A stretch of DNA of 62,934 nucleotides from Diplocarpon mali (lineage: Eukaryota; Ascomycota; Leotiomycetes; Helotiales; Drepanopezizaceae), in the NCBI GenBank assembly GCA_024741835.1, contig JAENRP010000034.1:169526-232459 (forward strand), read 5' to 3'. Positions 21,601-33,130 of the stretch are shown piece after piece. The notes beneath the pieces were generated by a model. The model ran no database searches. It saw only the letters and a list, made by a program, of their open reading frames with translations, and had not been told where the DNA came from. Position 1 is the first letter of the stretch; every line of letters begins with the position of its first letter. The position numbers and the translations under genes are program-made.

Positions 21601-22615
21601 TCTCTACCCCCTCGCTACTCTTAACGATCATCTCAAGGCGAGACTGGAAAAATGCGCAGAGTACGAGAAATGGCATCAGCATCGTCCTTCACAGCCAAAG
21701 TCGAGAAACTGACAGGAGATAACAAGCAATGGATGAGTATCAAGCCAGAGAAATCGCACAGCCCGGCCGACATGCAGAGATCCGGCTTGGGCGCCGCAGC
21801 CGCAGGGTGAGTGCATGCACCGTGTAAAGCGGCCGTCTGGACCGGCACTGCAGAGAACGGTAAGAAGCATAATATTGGAGACCAAGTAAGGGAAGTGGTA
21901 TGCAGCACGCCCTCCTACTCAAATCCCGTCGTGAGAAGGCGAGTACTTGAATCGGATTTCTCCTCAGCGACCAGGGGAGGGCCGACCGGGCCTTGAGCCT
22001 GCATCCTTTCTTTCTCCCTTCCGCGGGCTTCGGCTTGCAACCGCACGAGATTTGATGTATTGTGTGCGCGGCCAAGCTTTGCTACGAATCTGCAGACGGG
22101 AATGGTGAGAGCCAGCTGGTCCTCAGGACGAGGATGGGGTCGAGAGGGGAGTGCTGACAGTATGTTGGTAATTGTTGTTTCAGAATCATCTTGAGAGGAG
22201 AGAGAGGAGAGGGAGGTGTAAGAGGACGAAGGCAACAGAATGCTGATGAGGTCCATGGTATGTGGGGGTACTGTTATGAAGAGACAATGTCGAACCGTAG
22301 CAATGCAGCATCGCCACGATACAGACCGGCCGCCGAAAATACGACGGGACCTTACAGATCATGTGCAGTCGATTCCAAATCGCGTTCGCAGTGATACCGA
22401 GGACCGACTGCAAGGCCGTCTATCTCCCAATATGGTTCAATGTGGAGCAGCACAGTCTCACTGACGGAGAATAGTACATGTGTATTGCATGTGTACGCAT
22501 GTGACTGCCCAGATCCAAGGATTGGGAACGGTGACCTCGGACGAAGGACTTCCGAGCCGGGTGGTGATAGTATTACAGACGGTGGTACAGTACAGGTGAC
22601 ATGGGCGATTCACAC
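21601..22615. other. Sequence 3' of the AsnRS gene; no gene recognised
   Basis: GC-rich unique DNA with many overlapping open stretches of 60-113 codons in all frames, as expected by chance at this composition. None has a recognisable domain or spliceable structure. Part adjacent to 22616 is probably the 3' UTR of the synthetase gene, which is transcribed leftward. Confidence 0.5.
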
Positions 22616-24305
22616 CTAGCAATCACAACGTCCTACCCAGCGAGGAAACGCAACCACTTCCCTGATATTCGGGACGTTGGCAAGATATCCTAGCAGACGA
22701 TCAAAGCCTAGACCGAAACCCCCATGAGGTGCACTACCCCAGCGTCGCAGATCGACGTACCATTCCAGGTCGCCGAGTTCCCGTTCCGTGGATAACAAGT
22801 CAGAGGGGATCATATGGTGAGCTTGCATGGATTTGATCAGTGGCTCAAGCCGATGCTCACGCATGGAGCCACCGGCTATCTCACACGCGTCTGGCACGAG
22901 CAGATCAAAGCAGTCTACGGTCTCCCGGCCCTCTTCGCTGGTGCTCGATGGCAACATGTAGAACGGTTTGACGGCTCTGGGATAGTGCGTGACGAATACC
23001 GGCACAATCGCCTCGGTCGTCTCACCCAATGTGGAGGCGATGTAGCGTTCATGTTCGGCTTGAAGACCTAGTCCCCATTTCGGCTCGTGTTCGAATTTGC
23101 GTAGGCTTGCACGGAGCAGCTTGATGGCATCCGTATAGGTGATGCGATGGAACTGTTGGGAGCCCCCCCGCCACCTTCGCATCATCTGCTGTTCTTCATC
23201 GGTATTGCCTTTGGGCAGTTTGGATTTGAGACCCGACTGGGCCTTTCTCTCCCATCTCATGAAGTTCATTAGCTCCATTGCTGCCTTGGACCCACTCAAT
23301 AGATGTTCTGTAATAGAACAAACGGTGTTCTGTAAGACTTTCATCACGTCCTCCATGTCTTCCGTAAAGTTCAATTCAGCCTCCAGCATGTAGAACTCAC
23401 TCAGATGTCGTGCCGTGTCACTCTTCTCGGCACGGAATGTAGGAGACAGCGTCCATACCTTGCCAGCAGATTGGGCCAAAGCCTCCAGGTGAAGCTGACT
23501 TGAGACTGTCAAGTACTTCTTGCTCTTGAAAAAGGTTCCGTCGTCTCCTTTTTTGGGCTTTTTGTTCTGCTGTGCGCTCCCAACATGGAATACCTCACCA
23601 GCGCCCTCGCAATCCGACGAGGTGATGATCGGAGTGTGTGTTTGAGTAAATCCAGCCTCGTAAAACATGTCGGTCACGGCCGCAATGGCATCCGACCGTA
23701 GCCGAAGCAATGTAGAGTTGGCTTGAGTTCGCACCCGCAAGTGTGGCATTGTCCGAAGGAACTCGGGCGTATGCCATTTCTTTTGAAGTGGGTATGTCTG
23801 AGAGAAACTCATCAGCGCGGGGGCAGGGTACATGTCTCGGAGTGCATGTCCTACGTACGGTCGGATCGACACTACCAAACATGCTCACATCTTCTACCAC
23901 GAGCTCGTGGCTCTGGCGAGCGCCAGGGGCTACCGACGGCGTCCAGGCTCCAGTGAGGCGCACTGCTGCCCCTGTTGCAAGACTATCCAGATGTTTCCGT
24001 TAGCGCTGGGTCCGCGGAGTTGCGCTCGGGTGAACGGCAGACCTCTGGGCTTGCTCGTGTGTGAGAACCGCTTGCAGCGTCCTGTTTGTTGTTCCGTCGA
24101 CGATGTTAGCAAATGCCAACTTCTTCTGCACCCTTACCGATCGGACGAAGCCATTGACCGCCACTCTGCTGGCATCTGCCGCCCCATTGTCCAGGAGATG
24201 TGCAATGCCATGGCTCTGGTGAGCAGATCGTGTATGCAGCTGCCGATAGTGAGTCGAGGCCTTCGTGATGCCCCTTACCACACAACGTGACTTCAACTGG
24301 ACCAT
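22616..24305 (-). CDS. Asparaginyl-tRNA synthetase, organellar (mitochondrial) type, three exons, 522 aa
   Basis: Attaches Asn to tRNA(Asn); the N-terminus (about 30 residues rich in Arg, Ser, Thr and His, no acidic residue) looks like a mitochondrial presequence, so it is probably the organelle enzyme. Exons 24305-24043, 23982-23859, 23797-22616. Introns of 60 bp (donor GTCTGC, branch GCTAACG, acceptor GATAG) and 61 bp (donor GTACGT, branch GCTGATG, acceptor CTCAG) join in frame to exactly 523 codons. An OB-fold anticodon-binding domain lies at about 50-130 (V-N-G-F-V-R-S-V-R). The class II core has motif 1 around 182-199, motif 2 F-R-A-E at 250-253 with R-H-L-S-E-F following, G-G-S-M-R-E, and motif 3 G-L-G-F-D-R ending near 496. 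The C-terminal R-C-D-C matches fungal homologues as I recall them. No RIP damage. It is divergent from the PARG-like gene, 1.26 kb away. The single long stop-free stretch from 23878 would wrongly start inside intron 2. Confidence 0.96.
23798..23858 (-). other. Intron 2 of the AsnRS gene (61 bp)
   Basis: GTACGT donor at 23858, GCTGATG branch-like site, CTCAG acceptor at 23798. Splicing is phase 0 and joins D-P-T to T-Y-P-L-Q-K-K. Without splicing, the frame upstream of Y-P-L-Q-K-K loses family resemblance, which fixes this intron. Confidence 0.93.
23983..24042 (-). other. Intron 1 of the AsnRS gene (60 bp)
   Basis: GTCTGC donor at 24042, consensus GCTAACG branch site, GATAG acceptor at 23983. 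Phase 2; it restores a Ser codon across the junction, giving H-E-Q-A-Q-S-L-A-T-G-A-A-V-R within the OB-fold domain. The unspliced frame stops inside the intron. Confidence 0.92.
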
Positions 24306-25567
24306 GCTCCCTCCCCCGGCCCTGTTCTTCGACGATAAAAAGTGTTCTCCGTAGCCTGGTAGTCGTGGTGGATCGAAAACGCGTGCGCTGTATCGTGTGA
24401 TTGGTGATGACCGGTTGTTGAGGTTGGGGGAGGGGCCTTGGGAGACGAGCTTATTCTGCGAGCAGAGTTTGCTGGTGATGGTGAGCGGTCAGAAAGTCGT
24501 TGCCTGCGATCGGCCACTGCTGCTGAAGATCCTGGTGGTGCCGTAGCTGGAGTCTGCATTTGATTGATGTGGTGAAGGTGGGCGATGGAGCGCAGGCGGT
24601 GGTCTTCGGGTGCCAGTCAAAAACTTCAGACGCGTCAATCGCGCCCCGCGCTTCGTCCCGTGCCGAAGCGAGACCTCCATCAGTTCTCCATCCTCCGTTA
24701 CCTTTCCCCAACTCTCCACAAACTTCGTCCCATGTGAAAGCTCACATCACTCTTCGGCCCAAGCTCGCGTCTCTCATATTCCTCCATCGTGTTGCACCAT
24801 TTCGCAGTCGCTTTGATAGCGGAACGCCCCAGTCAAGCAAACACGTTTGGTTGACGTCTCGCATTCGCTTGAGTTTGCCTCTTCGAGATTCTGGGCCGCG
24901 ATATCTCCGGTAGACGCCTTGGGGAGGAATGCAATGAGACGACCGCTGCAGCACCCTCCGACTCCAACTCTTGAGAGCAGAACTCACGATCGTCGGATCC
25001 AGACTCTCCCCAGCCATAGGACAGGCCTCGTCCGACACCCCGGATGCACGATGCTCTGGCCCATGTTACACTACAGTTTTCTCTGGTCTTGTAAGATCAT
25101 GCTCGGCAATCTGAGTATCACGGTACACCAGAACACCATTGAGATCTTGGGATCGGGCTCGTGCATAACCGCGATCTGCTCCCAGTCTGGTGTCCGTCGT
25201 GCTGCCAATCGACTCGTTGCCCCGGCTCTGCTTCCTTCCAAACGGGATAGCGAATGTATGCCTGTACTCTCTGTATATCTCTGGTGAGGTTAGGAAACGG
25301 GGCGGCGGGTCAGAGGGCTTGCTATTGGAAGGCCTGAGACCATCGCGGTTATTTTTATCTGTGCATGGTTGCTATCGTGCGGAATGTTGGGAGGAGCAAG
25401 TGGCTTCCACTCTGCACGTTATCTTTAGATATAAAGCTAATCCATGTCCATCATCTGCGTCGCGGTACAGACCGTCCAGAGTTCCAGGGTTCTGATTCCC
25501 ATACCTCCCCGAGATTTTCCTCCCAGCTACATATGTAAACACCTACCGCCCCTCCTGATTCAAAACA
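24306..25567. promoter_or_regulatory. Divergent intergenic region between AsnRS and the PARG-like gene
   Basis: These 1262 bp separate two start codons pointing away from each other, so they must hold both promoters and 5' UTRs. No clear TATA box is visible, which is common in fungi. Several open stretches of 68-146 codons lie on both strands (for example plus 24847-25287, minus 24742-25038), and a few GT-AG pairs could link them, but no domain appears. A small extra gene cannot be ruled out. Confidence 0.55.
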
Positions 25568-26702
25568 ATGCCTCCGTCGAAGCCAAAGCCGTCTGAAATT
25601 GCGGCCGAGGCCAAGAGAACGTATATTCCCTACATTCGGCAAAACTTCAGTTCGCAATGGCCTCCGACTTCGTTTCTCTGCTGGACGGAATCGATGGCAG
25701 TTCAGTCTCAGCTCAAGGAGAACATGCAGTACTGTCGGTTTGGTATGTTGATGCAGTCAATTCAGTAACCGAAACCCAGCTCACCCTCTGGCAGCGTTCT
25801 ACGAGAGGGATCCTGTTGATCTCGCACTCGACTGGGTCGAGCCGGGAGACGCCCCGATTCCTGTTATCATGCCAGCAAACGACAAGCGACCGGGTGGCGA
25901 TTGGGAAGCGGGTAGGTGCTTCAGTCAGACTTTTCCTCCATAACTTACCAGGATAGGGGTGATGTCGCCTGAAGAGTGTTTATGCCGGAGGAGCAACCTG
26001 TATGCTACTCTCACAACTCCGGGACCTGGCAATATCGGTGCTTCGGGAACTTCACATTACCCTCTACCCCCCAAGACGGGCATCTATTCTGCAAACGTAG
26101 TGGTCTTTCGAAACGGCCCCGATAAATACGAGTCGCTACCGGAGTATAAATGTAAGTATTGGCCAGCTCGTTGGGTGGCATGTTTGCTCATCTTGTATAC
26201 AGCGCTGCCAATCATCTCAGTCTGTCCCGTGAAGAGGCCGAAGCTAGACGCTGCCCAAAAGAAGTACTCTTTCAAGCAAGAGAAGGAGCTGATGAGAGAC
26301 AAGATCCGTACTGCGTTACGGATCGCCGCGTGGTACGGGCACATCAACCTGGTCATTGGGACATTTGGCCTGGGCCCGGGCTTCAGAAACCCGCCGGAAG
26401 AGCTTGCACTGATGTGGAGAGAGGCGTTGCTCAAGGACCCCGAGTTTGTGGGCCGTTTCCGAGACGTTGTCTTTGCTTTTGACTCCCCGGAAGGAGCTGT
26501 TGCAACCAGCTCAAGCTCCTCCAAGAGCTCGTCGTCCAAAATATCCAAGAGCTCTTCCGCCTCGTCAAAATCCAGCGTCGCCGCCGATCTGGAGGTCTTC
26601 CGACACATCTTCAAGCCGGCGGTCGTACACGACGCCTTCAAGACGCCGATCTCCTCGCCCGCATCCTACTCACCGGCCTCGTCGTCGTCGACCATGTACT
26701 AA
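25568..26702 (+). CDS. Microbial-type PARG / TIGR02452 (DUF2263) family protein, four exons, 328 aa
   Basis: Predicted macrodomain-like hydrolase of the microbial poly(ADP-ribose) glycohydrolase family; the actual substrate is unknown. Exons 25568-25742, 25795-25911, 25957-26151, 26203-26702. Introns of 52, 45 and 51 bp (donors GTATGT, GTAGGT, GTAAGT) restore one frame of 329 codons. Residues 90-105 hold R-P-G-G-D-W and S-P-E-E-C-L-C-R-R-S, the family's glycine pair and Glu-Glu catalytic signature; the Q of the common Q-E-E is Pro here. Residues 215-227 read G-T-F-G-L-G-P-G-F-R-N-P-P, the second conserved loop. A Ser/Lys-rich low-complexity stretch at 264-287 interrupts the C-terminus. ATG 25568 was chosen because it opens the only frame that joins to exon 2. 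The gene is undamaged. Confidence 0.93.
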
Positions 26703-28002
26703 TGAATCTGGAGTTTGCGTGGCGTTGGGGGCGTCGGGCTAGCGGCATCGGGGATGTTATCTGGATCCGGAAATGCGCATTTCAGCATGGCGTTAGAACC
26801 CAGGTGGAGCATGGAGGATTGGCCGGCACCGAACCGGGGCGCTGGGAAGGACGTGTGTGAGATGGTCTTGCTTGACTGGTGACTCTCCCATTCCATCAAG
26901 TCGCATCTCACACCACCTGGTCTATATCTTCATATTTATGTTTTACTATCTTTCTCTTTTCTTTTCTTTTCTTTTCTCTTCTCTTCTCCTACCTTGTCTT
27001 CAATCTGAACAAATTATAAGTTAGGACCTTGATTAGTACCTTGAAATCACAGTCTTTTCCATGCAGTCTCCTGCCGCATGTACCCTCCCTTGAACCCTCT
27101 GCAAGCACGCAGGGTCTCCCGCTCCTCATCCCATCTTCTGATCTCTGATCCCCTCGTACGACTGATCCGATCTCGAGTCCACGTCCGCACGACCCCATCC
27201 ACCCCATCCCGTCCCGTATCCCCGGCTCGTGCAACCTCCCCTGCTCTACACGATCGGGACCGACGTCTCACAGCATCAAGCACAGCAAGGCAGGGCAACG
27301 GGATCGGATCGGCATTCGTCGTTGCCCTGCACGGCTCTCTCTTCGGGGACTAGCTTGCGCCCTTGGGCCGTCTCAGGTCGTACAAATCTATACACTTACA
27401 TACAAAGATACATGCATGCATACATGCATGTATCTCAAGACATGGACCGGGAGAAAGAGGAAAAGGGAGGAAGAACGATACGCGGATCGGATCGGGCGGA
27501 GTAGAAAAGAGCGGAGCAGAAAAGGCGGAAAACATCTTTCTGCTGCCAAGCGATGATGTGATTTCGACAGGAGCGTTGCGAGCTGCGAATAGCAATTATA
27601 AAATCAATAACAACATGCCATGGGGCGTCGCTTAGGACGAGCGGGTCGGAGCGCTTGGAGGATTGCAGTTGTGCTTGGCGGATCGCAGCTGGAGGATCGC
27701 ACCGCTGGGTAGCAGGAGATTTCTCCGACAAGCGAGGCCTGGTCGGCCAACCGAACCGCGGGGGAGAGGGTTTGTTGCTTCTGTTGTTCGCGCAAGGAAA
27801 GGGGTGGCGGCTCATTTAAATCGCTTTCGAGATGTCAGGTAGATAGGTAGGTATTGACTTGAGAGTTGCTGATCCGAGACAACCTCGTGGGTTGCAAGGC
27901 AAGTCCATGGGGATTGCGAGATGTCGGTGCTGGCTCGAGGGCGGTTCATGGTCGGGGCGGCTGCCTGCTACGAGGATCTGGTTCTACTATTAGTCCTTCT
28001 AA
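26703..28002. other. 3' flank of the PARG-like gene; no further gene recognised
   Basis: Contains a polypyrimidine tract at about 26951-26990 (repeated TTTTC), an ATGCATGCATACATGCATGT alternating segment at 27412-27432, and GC-rich unique sequence. Overlapping open stretches of 60-126 codons on both strands show no domains. Confidence 0.5.
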
Positions 28003-28026
28003 TGAGCTTGAGCTTGAGCTTGAGCT
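28003..28026 (+). repeat. (TGAGCT)4 microsatellite
   Basis: Four exact hexamer copies followed by TTTT. Hexamer arrays like this slip readily; no gene covers it. Confidence 0.9.
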
Positions 28027-28609
28027 TTTCATTTAATAATAATTCTTTGACTTGGATTTATATAATTCTACATATGTATCCCAGGACGCCCGACCGGGGA
28101 CGCGCACTCTGACGAAACAGATCAGACGGGCTACCAGTCAAGTCCTTGCATTTATGCCTCGCTCCAGTCTGAAGGGAGCGTGTTGTACGATTTGATACAA
28201 GGTCACCTGCTCGAATCCAGACGTTTCAATAGTTAAGCTGGGAAAGAAACAAAGGGGGGAACACAACAAGAGGAGGGTCTTCTAAAGAACCAAAACAAAA
28301 GAGGGAGCACCACAAATGAGCAAGCCTCGAAGAAGAGTTGGGAACAATACCCAAATTGGAGGTGTATTCGTTGGCTGTTGTGTTGGCGTTTTGCTCCGCG
28401 CTTTCTAAAGTACATTATAGGTCTAGTATTTATCCTTCATCCAGCATATGCCAGTCATATGACTTCCTGTCACGAGATCTCTTCGTTTTCAGCCCTCTAC
28501 ACTAGTCGAAAAAAAAATCCTGTACTCAGTTCTTGCAGTTAGAAGTATACATACTGGTTTTCCTCGGATTTGCAGACAATTTGGTTGGATAGGCAGAAAA
28601 GTAGAACCT
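28027..28609. other. Right border of the island; no gene recognised
   Basis: Composition falls from normal toward the TpA-rich retrotransposon block. A 60-codon minus stretch at 28233-28415 is rich in Arg, Phe and Ser with no domain. Nothing else is seen. Confidence 0.5.
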
Positions 28610-28956
28610 CTGATAGAATCGAAAGGTGTAGATTCTAGTTCTAGAGAGCTGAAGTAGTATATATACAAGGTAGGCTTACTAAGCCTTAGCCTCTGTTCCG
28701 TGCGGTAATCTCTGTACCTTGTATATTTCTAATATGCCTCCTACTACAAAGCTCTATAGAACTCAGAGTAAAGAGCCCCATATTTTTTTTTTATATAGTC
28801 TAGGCCTTATTAACTCCTATAATATACTCTCTAGTATATGGCGCCTACGTCTCCCTTATATGGAGTTCAGCTGCCTCGTAGTATAAAAAACGTGCGTTAT
28901 AGTATAAGAGTACCTCTGACTTAGCTATATTATAGCTTTTTACCCTTTTATATAAT

Positions 28957-29050
28957 CGTATTATAGATTTCCTCCCTATATATAGCCTTCTTATAGGTTT
29001 CTTCTATTTATATGATCTTCTTATAGGTTTCCTTCCTTTATATAGCCTTC
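28957..29050. repeat. About three copies of a 30-bp unit
   Basis: CTTCTTATAGGTTTC starts at 28987 and 29017, and CTTCTTTTATCG at 29047, each followed by a TTTATATxxxC segment. It lies just downstream of Copia-3 RNase H and is purine-rich on that element's coding strand. Confidence 0.75.
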
Positions 29051-29500
29051 TTTTATCGATTTTCGCTTTAGTAGGCCTATATAACCCTTATATTTCTCGA
29101 AAGCGGGTCCTAGCAGAGCTTTTATAAGGGAATCTACTATATTATCGTTTCTAGGTATATAAGCTACTATTATCTTACCTTTAGCTATTATATCGTCTCT
29201 TATATAGAAGTATCGAACGTCGATATGCTTTAATTTAGCTGAAAATTTTCATTCTTTAATAAGAGATCTCGCTCTTTTATTATTAAGCTATAAATAAGGT
29301 AATTGATTAAGTTGTATATTAAAGTTAGCGAATAGCTTTAGTATTTAAGCTACCTCTCTTAAGCTATTAGAAGCTGCTATTATCTTAGCTTATTTACTAC
29401 TTAAAGAAGTAGATTTTTGCCTATTCGCAGCCTAGCTAATAACTCCTTTATTATACTTAATAAGCTAGCCTTAGAATGACTTCCTATCGTTCTCTATAGT
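29050..29500 (-). pseudogene. Copia-3 RNase H domain, RIP-mutated
   Basis: The minus strand reads K-H-I-D-V-R-Y-F-Y-I-R, then V-A-Y-I-P-R-N-D-N-I-V-D and I-K-A-L-L-G-P-A-F-E-K-Y. These are the C-terminal blocks of copia RNase H (K-H-I-D-V-R-x-H-F-I-R and N-x-A-D-x-x-T-K-A-L). Upstream, A-N-R-Q-K-S-T-S-L-S-S-K corresponds to the family's R-K-Q-x-x-x-S-L-S-T-T-E-A. Confidence 0.87.
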
Positions 29501-30560
29501 TTAAGTAGCATTTGTATAAGTATCGAATTGATTTAATTCGCCTTTTCCATATATAATTCCATCTTCGGTAGTCTTTTATAAGTATCGTAAGAGGGGTTTT
29601 ATAGCTTAAAGGTGATCTTATAAAGGGGTTGCCATATGCTATACTGATTGGCTAATAATATAAGAGATATCTGGCCTTATAAGGTTCGAAGGGTATATAA
29701 CGCTTCCTATAATCTGCTAATAAAGTAAGATATTATTAGGTTATAGTAGCTTATTAGTATAAGCTTTATCTATACCTAATTTCCTTAATACTATATTAGC
29801 TAAGGCTAGTAGATTATTCCCTTTACAATTAGCTATTCCAAATCTATTAAGAATCTTCTTAATATAGTCTATTTAGTGGATTTATAGCGTTTTAGCCTTG
29901 CGATCTTATTTAACTTATATTCTAATAAAGGTGCTAATTAGCCTTAGGTCTTTTCCTTTCTAAGTATTAAGAATCTTCTTTTTAAAGTAATTATAATCTT
30001 ATTATTTTCTAATAATTAGCATATCATTTATAAAGACTAATATATACGCAGTTATATTATTAGCTTGATTTTCTTATATAAATAGATTTAGATCTGCTTT
30101 AGCGCTTCGTAGGCCAGCCTTCTCTATTTCATCTTTGACTAATAGCTACTATTCTTAAAGTGCTTATTTTAAGCTGTATAATAACCTTAGAAGCTTAATA
30201 TAGGCTTGTTTTCCTTAAAGTTAAGGGTATAATTTATAAAATAGGTCGCATTTATTATCTAGTAGTACTATATATACGTCTTTAGCTAAGTACGCATTTA
30301 AGAAGGCTATATCGATATCGATTTGCTCGATTTCTAGATCTCTTAAGGCTGCAAAGGCGAGTAGAACTCGTAGAGTTATATGCTTAATAATGCTAGCAAA
30401 AGTATCGAAGTAATCTACCTTATACTATTGCTTATAGCCTTTTAATACGATTCGAGCCTTCCTTCTTACTAATACTCCATTTACAATCTTATTTCGTAGA
30501 ACTAATCTCGATTTTATTAGCTTTCTCTTAATAGAAGGTTTACTTAATATTATTTTAAAG
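29501..30560 (-). pseudogene. Copia-3 reverse transcriptase, RIP-mutated
   Basis: Readable blocks include K-A-R-I-V-L-K-G-Y, D-T-F-A-S-I-I-K, E-Q-I-D-I-D-I-A-F-L-N-A-Y-L (family D-V-x-x-A-F-L) and L-L-Y-S-L-K. The catalytic segment is L-V-F-I-N-D-M-L-I-I, where the Y-V-D-D motif has become I-N-D by a G-to-A change. The frame then continues into the RNase H. Confidence 0.88.
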
Positions 30561-30849
30561 GTTCCTATTGATTTTACAACTTCAAATTCACTTAGTATTA
30601 CTTCTCTTTATTCTTTTGGATTTTAACTTAATATATTATATACTAATATTACCTCTATAGGAATAGTTGGTTGATTTCTTATAGAGGTTAACGCACTCTC
30701 TTAAGTATTAATCTCGCCAAATACTCATTTTAGCTTCAGCTTCCTACTATACCGTAAGGTAGGAGTCTCTATTTGCTTTAGAACGCGTTAATCAAACGCT
30801 TTAAGGATGTTTTCTATCACCCTTTAAGGTTTAGTACCTCTTACTTCAG

Positions 30850-31386
30850 CTTTATTACTATAGATTTGCCTATTTTCCAACGACTCTAACATTGCAGGTC
30901 TTTTAGTACTATATACTCTCTCAATTTCATATACTAGCCTTTCTATAGCTCTTACAAGAGGTCTTTCAGTAATATCTACTAGCCTTATAGGTCTTATTAA
31001 GCTTATAGCACCATATGCTAGCCTCTTATTCTAAGGTCTTTCCTACAGTTGTACTCCTCTTATATTATATATTAAGTATTCGTCAAATTTAATATTAGCA
31101 GATATCAGTTCTTTTAAAGTCTCGACATTTAATAGCTTATACGTCTTCGAGCTTATTATACCTACGAGTATCCAAGCTCCTATTATAGTTCTTAACTCGA
31201 ACTTACCTAGGCCATTTCCTCTATTATTTAATAGGAATGCTCTAGACCCAAATACTCTAATTTTTAAAAGATCTTTAGTACGTTCTAAGTACGCCTTTAA
31301 TAGAGTTAGGCCTTTCAGCTCTCTAAAAGGTAGAGCCTTCGTAGGCCTCCTATTTTTCAGCCTATAGGCCTATTTCATAGTATAAT
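30850..31386 (-). pseudogene. Copia-3 integrase C-terminal part, truncated
   Basis: The minus-strand frame starts at the Copia-4 boundary with A-Y-R-L-K-N-R-R-P-T-K-A-L-P, followed by L-L-K-I-R-V-F-G-S-R-A-F-L. These equal the copia blocks x-V-Y-L-x-N-R-x-P-T and L-x-x-L-R-x-F-G-x-x-A-Y at the end of the integrase core. The catalytic DDE part and gag are absent. Confidence 0.83.
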
Positions 31387-31558
31387 TGTTGCGCCATAAG
31401 GAGCCTCAGGCGCTGAGGCCTCTAAGGACTGGCTTATGTAATATACCCCTGAAGTGGCCACGGAGCACTTCTATAAAGGGAGCTTAGATATATAGTTAGA
31501 GTAGAATTTTATAAGCTTCTGCCACTATTAAGAATCCACCTTTAAATATAGTATAATA
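31387..31558 (+). repeat. Copia-4 5' LTR (family B)
   Basis: Runs from TGTTGCGCC to GTATAATA (GCACGACA after three C-to-T or G-to-A changes). Matches the 3' LTR and the solo LTR at 11085-11247 apart from a 9-bp insertion shared by both Copia-4 LTRs. The base after it starts GTTATCAATAC, possibly the primer-binding site, but no tRNA match was checked. Confidence 0.93.
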
Positions 31559-31659
31559 GTTATCAATACTATTTGCGACTCTTAAGAGCAAACGATTAAA
31601 AATCCATTATATTTAAAGGCCTCTTAAAGAGGTTTTACTACTATTTTCATCTATTCTCC

Positions 31660-33000
31660 TTTGCTTATACGCATTATACAACTAGACTCGATATTCCAAC
31701 GCTCCTAGCCAACTAATAGAACCTATACTCCCTACTATCCTAGTCAATATAAGCGAATACTAATAAAAAGAAGCTTAGGAGCTTAGCTCTAATAGAGTTA
31801 TACTCTAAGATAAGAAGTTATAGCGCACTTAGTACGCTAAGCTAGAGTTTCAGGCCGAATTTCTACAGCTCTAGAAGCATATAGAAAAGCTAAGATAGGT
31901 TAATAACCTTAAACTATATATTATAAAGATAGGAAATCAAGCTCCGCTTTATAAGAATAAAGCTCTATACCTACTAGATCTAGAAATAGAACTACTGCAG
32001 CTTGAAAAAATAGTAAAAGGATAGGATTAAACAATATTGCAAAGCTACTATAAGTTATACTAATAGTAGGAAGCTACCGATTAATAAACGCCAGTTCTAG
32101 CACTACCTATAAAATTAATAGCTAAAGACGTAAAGCTAGAGTATAAAATGGCAATAACGCAATACAATCTTATAGTAGAAGCGTAGAAAAGGAATAGGAG
32201 CTCTTATACTTAGTTATACTATTAGATTATTAAGATAATATACCTTATATTGCTTCGAGCAATATAATATAACTATAAGGAAGTAAGGAAATTGTCAATT
32301 CAATAGATTATAAAGCACTTGCGCAAGGAACTAGCCCCCTTTAAGGTTAGTATAATAAAGTCAATTCGGAAAGACTATAATAATAAGCTCTTTAAAATAA
32401 GAATTAGCAAAGTAGACCTAAAGACCTAGCTTGCTAGCTTTAAGGAGATCTATTAAAAAGCTTAAATATATAGAATCCTAGAAGTTCAAGGCTCCTTTAC
32501 AATTATAAAATTTCTATAATTAGTTTACTATTAAGCTTTTACTTAGTTTTAGCAGACCTAGGCAAAGCTTATTAAAGATAATAAGCTAAGTCTAAAGTAT
32601 AAAAAAGATATAGTCTATTATATTAATTAGTTCTTAAGCTTAATAGAGCGAAGCTTTGCAAGCTCCTTATTAAAGGTAACCCTTAGAGTATATACCTTAC
32701 TTAAAGGAGTAGGCGATTATACTAATCTAAGAGCATTAAGTAAAGGTAAAGCGAAAAAGACTCTTAAGGGAAGCGTTAAAAAGTGCCTTTACCCTTAGGT
32801 TAAAAATCACTTCTAAAACCTAAAGGAGTATAATAGGCTAAAATACGCCTTAACTAATACTAAGGAAGGTATGCTTCGAAACCTCCTTAGCTTTAATAAG
32901 GTTAAAAGAACGTGTAAAAACCCTACTTCCTTAAAATGGAAAGAGCTTTAAGCTAAGCTCTCCTATATTAAATACGCTCTTATAGATTAATTTAAGGAAA
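31660..33000 (+). pseudogene. Copia-4 gag region, RIP-mutated
   Basis: A stop-interrupted frame follows the 5' LTR with helical charged segments typical of gag. A cysteine-containing block near 32790 (K-C-L-Y-P, with the Tyr a likely former Cys) could be the remains of a nucleocapsid zinc motif, but the spacing is not clean. The start codon is not identifiable. Confidence 0.6.
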
Positions 33001-33130
33001 GAATATCTGCTAAAGCTTTAAAGAGTAGTAAATCCAAGATTATAGCTGCCCTTTTAAATCCAACTCTCTTTAAAGACTTTACCTTAGGAATATACTCCAC
33101 CTTTAAAGCTCCCTACGCTCTTTTAAATAT

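Larger units (their letters stand above)
28610..31386 (-). mobile_element. Copia-3: 3' half of a RIP-mutated Ty1/copia element
   Basis: Minus-strand translation from 31386 downward gives the integrase C-terminal part, reverse transcriptase and RNase H in copia order, followed by non-coding sequence that should include the 3' LTR (roughly 28610-28900; termini not resolved). The 5' half is missing: at 31386 the frame runs straight into the Copia-4 LTR. Stops are almost all TAG or TAA at Trp and Gln places. Confidence 0.88.

Noticed and set aside
23595..24290. Plus- and minus-strand open frames over the AsnRS 5' part
   Set aside because: They are shadows of AsnRS exons, or run through its introns; the spliced model explains all coding potential.
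24489..25038. Small spliced gene between AsnRS and the PARG-like gene
   Set aside because: A few GT-AG combinations give 40-70 residue products, but none resembles a known family and more than one model fits equally well.
26084..26641. 185-codon minus-strand frame opposite the PARG-like gene
   Set aside because: It is antisense to exon 4, its Ser/Lys-rich part and intron 3; the plus frame carries the conserved motifs and splice sites.
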